From Reyranella sp. (GTDB lineage Bacteria > Pseudomonadota > Alphaproteobacteria > Reyranellales > Reyranellaceae), in contig JAQSDW010000196.1 of the NCBI GenBank assembly GCA_029946105.1, positions 1-64,000 on the forward strand: a DNA stretch of 64,000 nt, written 5' to 3'. The notes under the pieces were generated by a model. That model ran no database searches. It saw only the letters and a program-made list of their open reading frames with translations, and was not told the origin of the DNA. The translations under genes and the position numbers were made by a program. Below are positions 61,127 through 64,000 of this stretch, piece after piece (the stretch's first letter is position 1; each line of letters opens with the position of its first letter).

Positions 61127-62092
61127 TCAAGCCGTCAAACGAGCCAATTCCGTCTTCGCGGCCTTGTACTGATCAACAAGCCGCTGGCAGAGCTCGGCGG
61201 CGGCGGGGATGTCCTCGATGTTCCCGACGCCGTGGCCCGCCGTATAGATGTCCTTCCAGCGCTTCTTGTTCTCCTGCGCGGCCACGATCTTGCCCGGTAG
61301 GGTCGTGCGCAGCACGTCGAGGTCGACGCCGGCCGCTAGCAGGCTGGGTGTCAGCCAGTTGGCCGGCGCACCGTCGATCGAGGCGGTGAGGAAGACGTCG
61401 GTCGCGCGGGTCGCGAGGATCATGTCCTTGTGCGCGGCGGCCGCCATCGCCTCCTGGGTCGCGATGAAGCGCGTGCCGATATAGGCGAGGTCGGCGCCCA
61501 TCGCCTCGGCCGCCAGCACGTCGCGGCCGGTGGTCTGGCCGCCCGCCAGCACGACGGCAAAGTGATCGCCCAGCTGGCGCACCTCGTTCATGAGGGCGAA
61601 GGGATTGATGGTGCCGGTATGGCCGCCGGCACCGCCCGCCACGGCGATCACGCCGTCGACGCCGGCCTCCAGCGCCTTCTCGGCATGGCGGCGGTTGGCG
61701 ATGTCGTGCAGCGCCACCGCGCCCCAGCCATGGATGCGCTTGATGGCGTCGCCCGGTGCGCCTTTCGACGTCAGCACCACCGGCACCTTGTATTTCTCGA
61801 CCAGCTCGAGGTCGCCGGCGTAGCGCGGGTTGGAGGCGTGGACGACCAGGTTCACCGCCCAGGGTGCCGGCTTCCTGCCCGAGTCTTCGAGGCGCTTCAT
61901 GCCGTCCTGCATCTCGTCGAGCCAGGCCTGGAACTCCTCGCGGCTGCGCGTGCCGTGGGCGGGGAAGCTGCCCATGACTCCTTCGGCGCAGCAGGCGAGC
62001 GTCAGCGCGGGATTGGACACCAGGAACATGGGGGCGGCGATGGCGGGGATCGCCATGCGCTCCATCAGTTTCTTCACTTCAGCGCGCGCCAT
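61127..62092 (-). CDS. Nitronate monooxygenase family protein
   Basis: A 321-residue FMN TIM-barrel enzyme. IPAIAAPMFLVSNPALTLAC, GVDGVIAVAGGAGGHTGTIN and GADLAYIGTRFIATQEAMAA are class landmarks for 2-nitropropane dioxygenase-type proteins. Relatives oxidise alkyl nitronates or reduce quinones and acyl-CoA-like substrates. It starts 3 bp after the CoA-transferase gene and heads into the toxin-antitoxin module. Confidence 0.86.
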   Translation of the reverse strand: MARAEVKKLMERMAIPAIAAPMFLVSNPALTLACCAEGVMGSFPAHGTRSREEFQAWLDEMQDGMKRLEDSGRKPAPWAVNLVVHASNPRYAGDLELVEKYKVPVVLTSKGAPGDAIKRIHGWGAVALHDIANRRHAEKALEAGVDGVIAVAGGAGGHTGTINPFALMNEVRQLGDHFAVVLAGGQTTGRDVLAAEAMGADLAYIGTRFIATQEAMAAAAHKDMILATRATDVFLTASIDGAPANWLTPSLLAAGVDLDVLRTTLPGKIVAAQENKKRWKDIYTAGHGVGNIEDIPAAAELCQRLVDQYKAAKTELARLTA

Positions 62093-62095
62093 GGC

Positions 62096-63223
62096 TCAGA
62101 TCTCTCCAACAGTGGGCGTCGTCGAGGTGACGCCTGCTTCGGCCAGTTTCTTCAATTGTGCGTCGTCGTAGCCCAATAGCTCGCGCAGCACTTCGCTGGT
62201 GTGCTGGCCGAGATCGGGTCCGGGACGCTCGATGCTGATGCCCTTGCCGCCGAGACGATAGGGCAGGCCCTTGACTAGGCCGCCGCGTTCGTCACGCACG
62301 AGGGTGACGCCCTGCAGCGCCATGTTGCCGAGAAGATCGTTGCCGTCGTTGCAGGGCGCGGCGGCAATGGCGCGCGCTAGGAGCGCTGCAACCGCGGCGG
62401 TGCTGTCGTGACCGATGCAGAAGGCTTCGAGCGTAGCATCGGGCCGGTCGAGGGTGACGGCGATCCAGCGTCCATCCTCGCAGAGATAGGCATCCTGCTG
62501 GGCCACACCTTCTTCGCGGTTTCCGCGCCGGTCGTTGGGTCGCGCCGGATCGGCCGAGGCCGCCAGGATTTCCTCGCCCAAGGTGAAGGACGCGACCTCG
62601 CGCTGCGAGAAATCGAGGAACGCGCCTTTGCCGGTGCGACGCGCCTCCATGACGGCCGTGATCACGATGCCGGTGGCGAACAGCGAGACAATCTGGTCGG
62701 GGTAGTTCACGTCCATGCCGGAGATGCGCGGCTCCTCGCCCTCGTAGCCGGTGAGGGAGGCGATGCCGGAGGTGGCATCGAGCGTGCTGCCGAACGAGAC
62801 GTTCATGCGTTCCGGCCCGGTGTCGCCCTGGCTCGATATGGCCGCGAACACGAGGCGCGGGTTGGCGGCGCTCAGGTCCTTGTAGCCGAGGCCGGCACGG
62901 TCGAGCACGCCACGGCGGAAGTTCTCGACAACGACGTCGCAATGGGCCGCGAGCTCGCGGATGACGCGCTGTCCCTCGGGCGCCTTGAGGTTGAGTGCCA
63001 GGCCGCGCTTGTTGCGGTTGGTGAAGCGGAACTGCGGCGAGCGGTTCCACCAGCCGTCGTTGTCATCGGGTTTGCCGACGATGCGGAAGGGATCGAGATA
63101 GGCGCCCGATTCGATCTTGATCACGTCGGCGCCGAGATCGGCCAGCATGGCCGAGGTGTTGGCGCCGGCCGTCAGCAGGCCGAAGTCGAGGACGCGGATA
63201 CCGCTGAGGGGACGCGCGCTCAT
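62096..63223 (-). CDS. Family III CoA-transferase (CaiB/BaiF)
   Basis: A 375-residue CoA-transferase. PLSGIRVLDFGLLTAGANTS and LADLGADVIKIESGAYLDPF open the fold, and Asp176 in MDVNYPDQIVSLFATGIV is at the catalytic position. VVVENFRRGVLDRAGLGY is typical. It overlaps the upstream CoA-transferase gene by 4 bp, so the two chains may form a heteromer like the BbsE-BbsF pair of benzylsuccinate CoA-transferase. Confidence 0.88.
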   Translation of the reverse strand: MSARPLSGIRVLDFGLLTAGANTSAMLADLGADVIKIESGAYLDPFRIVGKPDDNDGWWNRSPQFRFTNRNKRGLALNLKAPEGQRVIRELAAHCDVVVENFRRGVLDRAGLGYKDLSAANPRLVFAAISSQGDTGPERMNVSFGSTLDATSGIASLTGYEGEEPRISGMDVNYPDQIVSLFATGIVITAVMEARRTGKGAFLDFSQREVASFTLGEEILAASADPARPNDRRGNREEGVAQQDAYLCEDGRWIAVTLDRPDATLEAFCIGHDSTAAVAALLARAIAAAPCNDGNDLLGNMALQGVTLVRDERGGLVKGLPYRLGGKGISIERPGPDLGQHTSEVLRELLGYDDAQLKKLAEAGVTSTTPTVGEI

Positions 63224-64000
63224 GCGGCCAACTCCGGAGCTGGTTGCGGCGCGAACGACCGGCCGTTCCACTGCACGGGCAGTTGCGGCAGACGCAAGGT
63301 GCCCTCAGTCGAATGCGCCATGTCGGCCAGGAATCCGCGCGCGACATACTGTTCGGTCTGGAGCAGCTCGGCCGGCGAGAAGGTCGGACCGAAGGGCACG
63401 CCTTTGGCCTGCGCCGTTGTCTGGATCTCGCTTCGCGTCTTGTTGGCGAACCACGGCGTGATGATCTCGTACAGTTCGGCGATGTTCTGGCGGCGGCCGG
63501 CACGGGTGCTGAACTTCGTATCGGCGAGCCGAGGATCGCCGATCAGGGCGCGCGTCGCCGGCCACTGCGTGACAGTGTAGACGACGGCCACGTGGCCGTC
63601 GCGGCAGGGCACGATCTGGAATTCCGAGTTCCTGCCTTCGCGGCCGGGGGAGACGCCGCCAGCGTCGGCGCCGGATACGGCTTTCCAGTTCACCCATTGC
63701 ATCACTTCGGCCAGCGACACGCGGACAGGCGGCGCGGGCTGGCCGGCATCACGGGCGGCGAGTGCCGCGGTGAGGCCGGTGAAGGCGGTGAGGCCCGCGG
63801 CGTAGGAGGCCTGATGGCCGCCCAACCGCAGCGGCTTGCGTTCGGGCTCGCCCACCATGTGCAGCAGTCCACCCAGCGCCAGGATGGTGAATTCGCTGAT
63901 CGGCCGGTTGGCTGCATTCATCTCGGCCGGAAACGCCGCGATCTCGATCGGCGTCGCGCGCGCGGCGCGCAGCAGCGGCGCCGACGCGGCCGGTTCCTCG
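63220..64000 (-). CDS. Family III CoA-transferase, 5' end outside window
   Basis: The last about 260 residues of a CaiB/BaiF-type protein. The visible frame enters from the right edge (EEPAASAPLLRAARATPIEI) and continues GGHQASYAAGLTAFTGLTAA, VSLAEVMQWVNWKAV and QTTAQAKGVPFGPTFSPAEL. The internal ATG at 63921 is not the true start, since the N-terminal CoA-binding part must lie beyond. It overlaps the next CoA-transferase by 4 bp. Confidence 0.83.
   Translation of the reverse strand, partial: EEPAASAPLLRAARATPIEIAAFPAEMNAANRPISEFTILALGGLLHMVGEPERKPLRLGGHQASYAAGLTAFTGLTAALAARDAGQPAPPVRVSLAEVMQWVNWKAVSGADAGGVSPGREGRNSEFQIVPCRDGHVAVVYTVTQWPATRALIGDPRLADTKFSTRAGRRQNIAELYEIITPWFANKTRSEIQTTAQAKGVPFGPTFSPAELLQTEQYVARGFLADMAHSTEGTLRLPQLPVQWNGRSFAPQPAPELAA

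Overview
This 64 kb window is GC-rich and densely coded, almost certainly from an alphaproteobacterial chromosome. The support is a NadQ-type NAD regulator beside nadA-nadC, urtABCDE linked to urease, FixK/FnrL-type and sigma-54 promoter motifs, and the overall gene style. A Rhodospirillales- or Reyranella-like host is my guess, not proven. No rRNA, tRNA, CRISPR array or prophage was seen. Both edges cut a gene: an allophanate hydrolase on the left and a CoA-transferase on the right.

Layout. (1) 1-8.6 kb: a nitrogen-scavenging block. An allophanate hydrolase gene diverges from a five-gene peptide-type ABC importer, which runs into atzG-atzE-atzH (hpxXYZ-like) genes; a near-consensus sigma-54 promoter precedes the operon. 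(2) 8.6-13 kb: two D-2-hydroxyacid dehydrogenases, a pair of tiny paralogues (one frameshifted) and a phosphonate monoester hydrolase/sulfatase. (3) 13-14.5 kb: an exported truncated globin downstream of an ECF sigma factor fused to a membrane anti-sigma domain. (4) 14.8-18 kb: pcaHG, an exported SMP-30-type lactonase and greB. (5) 18-30 kb: ureD-ureA-ureBC(fused)-ureE-ureF-DUF3995-ureG-hupE, then sigma-54 promoter-urtABCDE. This is a complete urea import, nickel supply and urease module. (6) 30-36 kb: an N-acyl-D-amino-acid deacylase-like amidohydrolase, then a coupled trio (Old Yellow Enzyme, Mct-like CoA-transferase, 3-hydroxybenzoate 6-monooxygenase). (7) 35.9-39.9 kb: nadQ-like regulator, nadA and nadC with operator-like palindromes, then an FNR-box-associated flavoprotein. 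(8) 40-48 kb: RidA, a large AsmA protein, a brnTA toxin-antitoxin locus with a broken toxin, adenine deaminase, and an IS481-type element inserted in a palindromic repeat. (9) 48-54.7 kb: a phosphonate importer operon (Fe-ADH, phnD, phnC, phnE, an orphan dipeptide-type binding protein) with a divergent LysR regulator. (10) 54.6-64 kb: a long minus-strand catabolic operon (three SDRs, CMD-family protein, SMP-30 lactonase, MBL hydrolase, class III ADH, nitronate monooxygenase, two CoA-transferases) interrupted by a ParDE-type module.

The dominant theme is recovery of nitrogen from ureides, carboxylated ureas, urea, purines and amides. AtzEG/AtzH-type enzymes and allophanate hydrolase release ammonia from carboxybiuret-like compounds. 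UrtABCDE imports urea and urease hydrolyses it, while HupE supplies nickel. Adenine deaminase and the D-aminoacylase-like protein add further ammonia or amino-acid release. Two of these blocks carry -24/-12 promoters, which implies control by cellular nitrogen status.

The most unusual points are the single-chain urease beta-alpha fusion, the sigma/anti-sigma fusion upstream of an exported globin, the sigma-54-driven importer/atzGEH operon, a long perfect palindrome inside the NAD-regulator gene, a nonsense-inactivated BrnT toxin beside an intact antitoxin, and an IS481 transposase that appears to lack its first catalytic aspartate.
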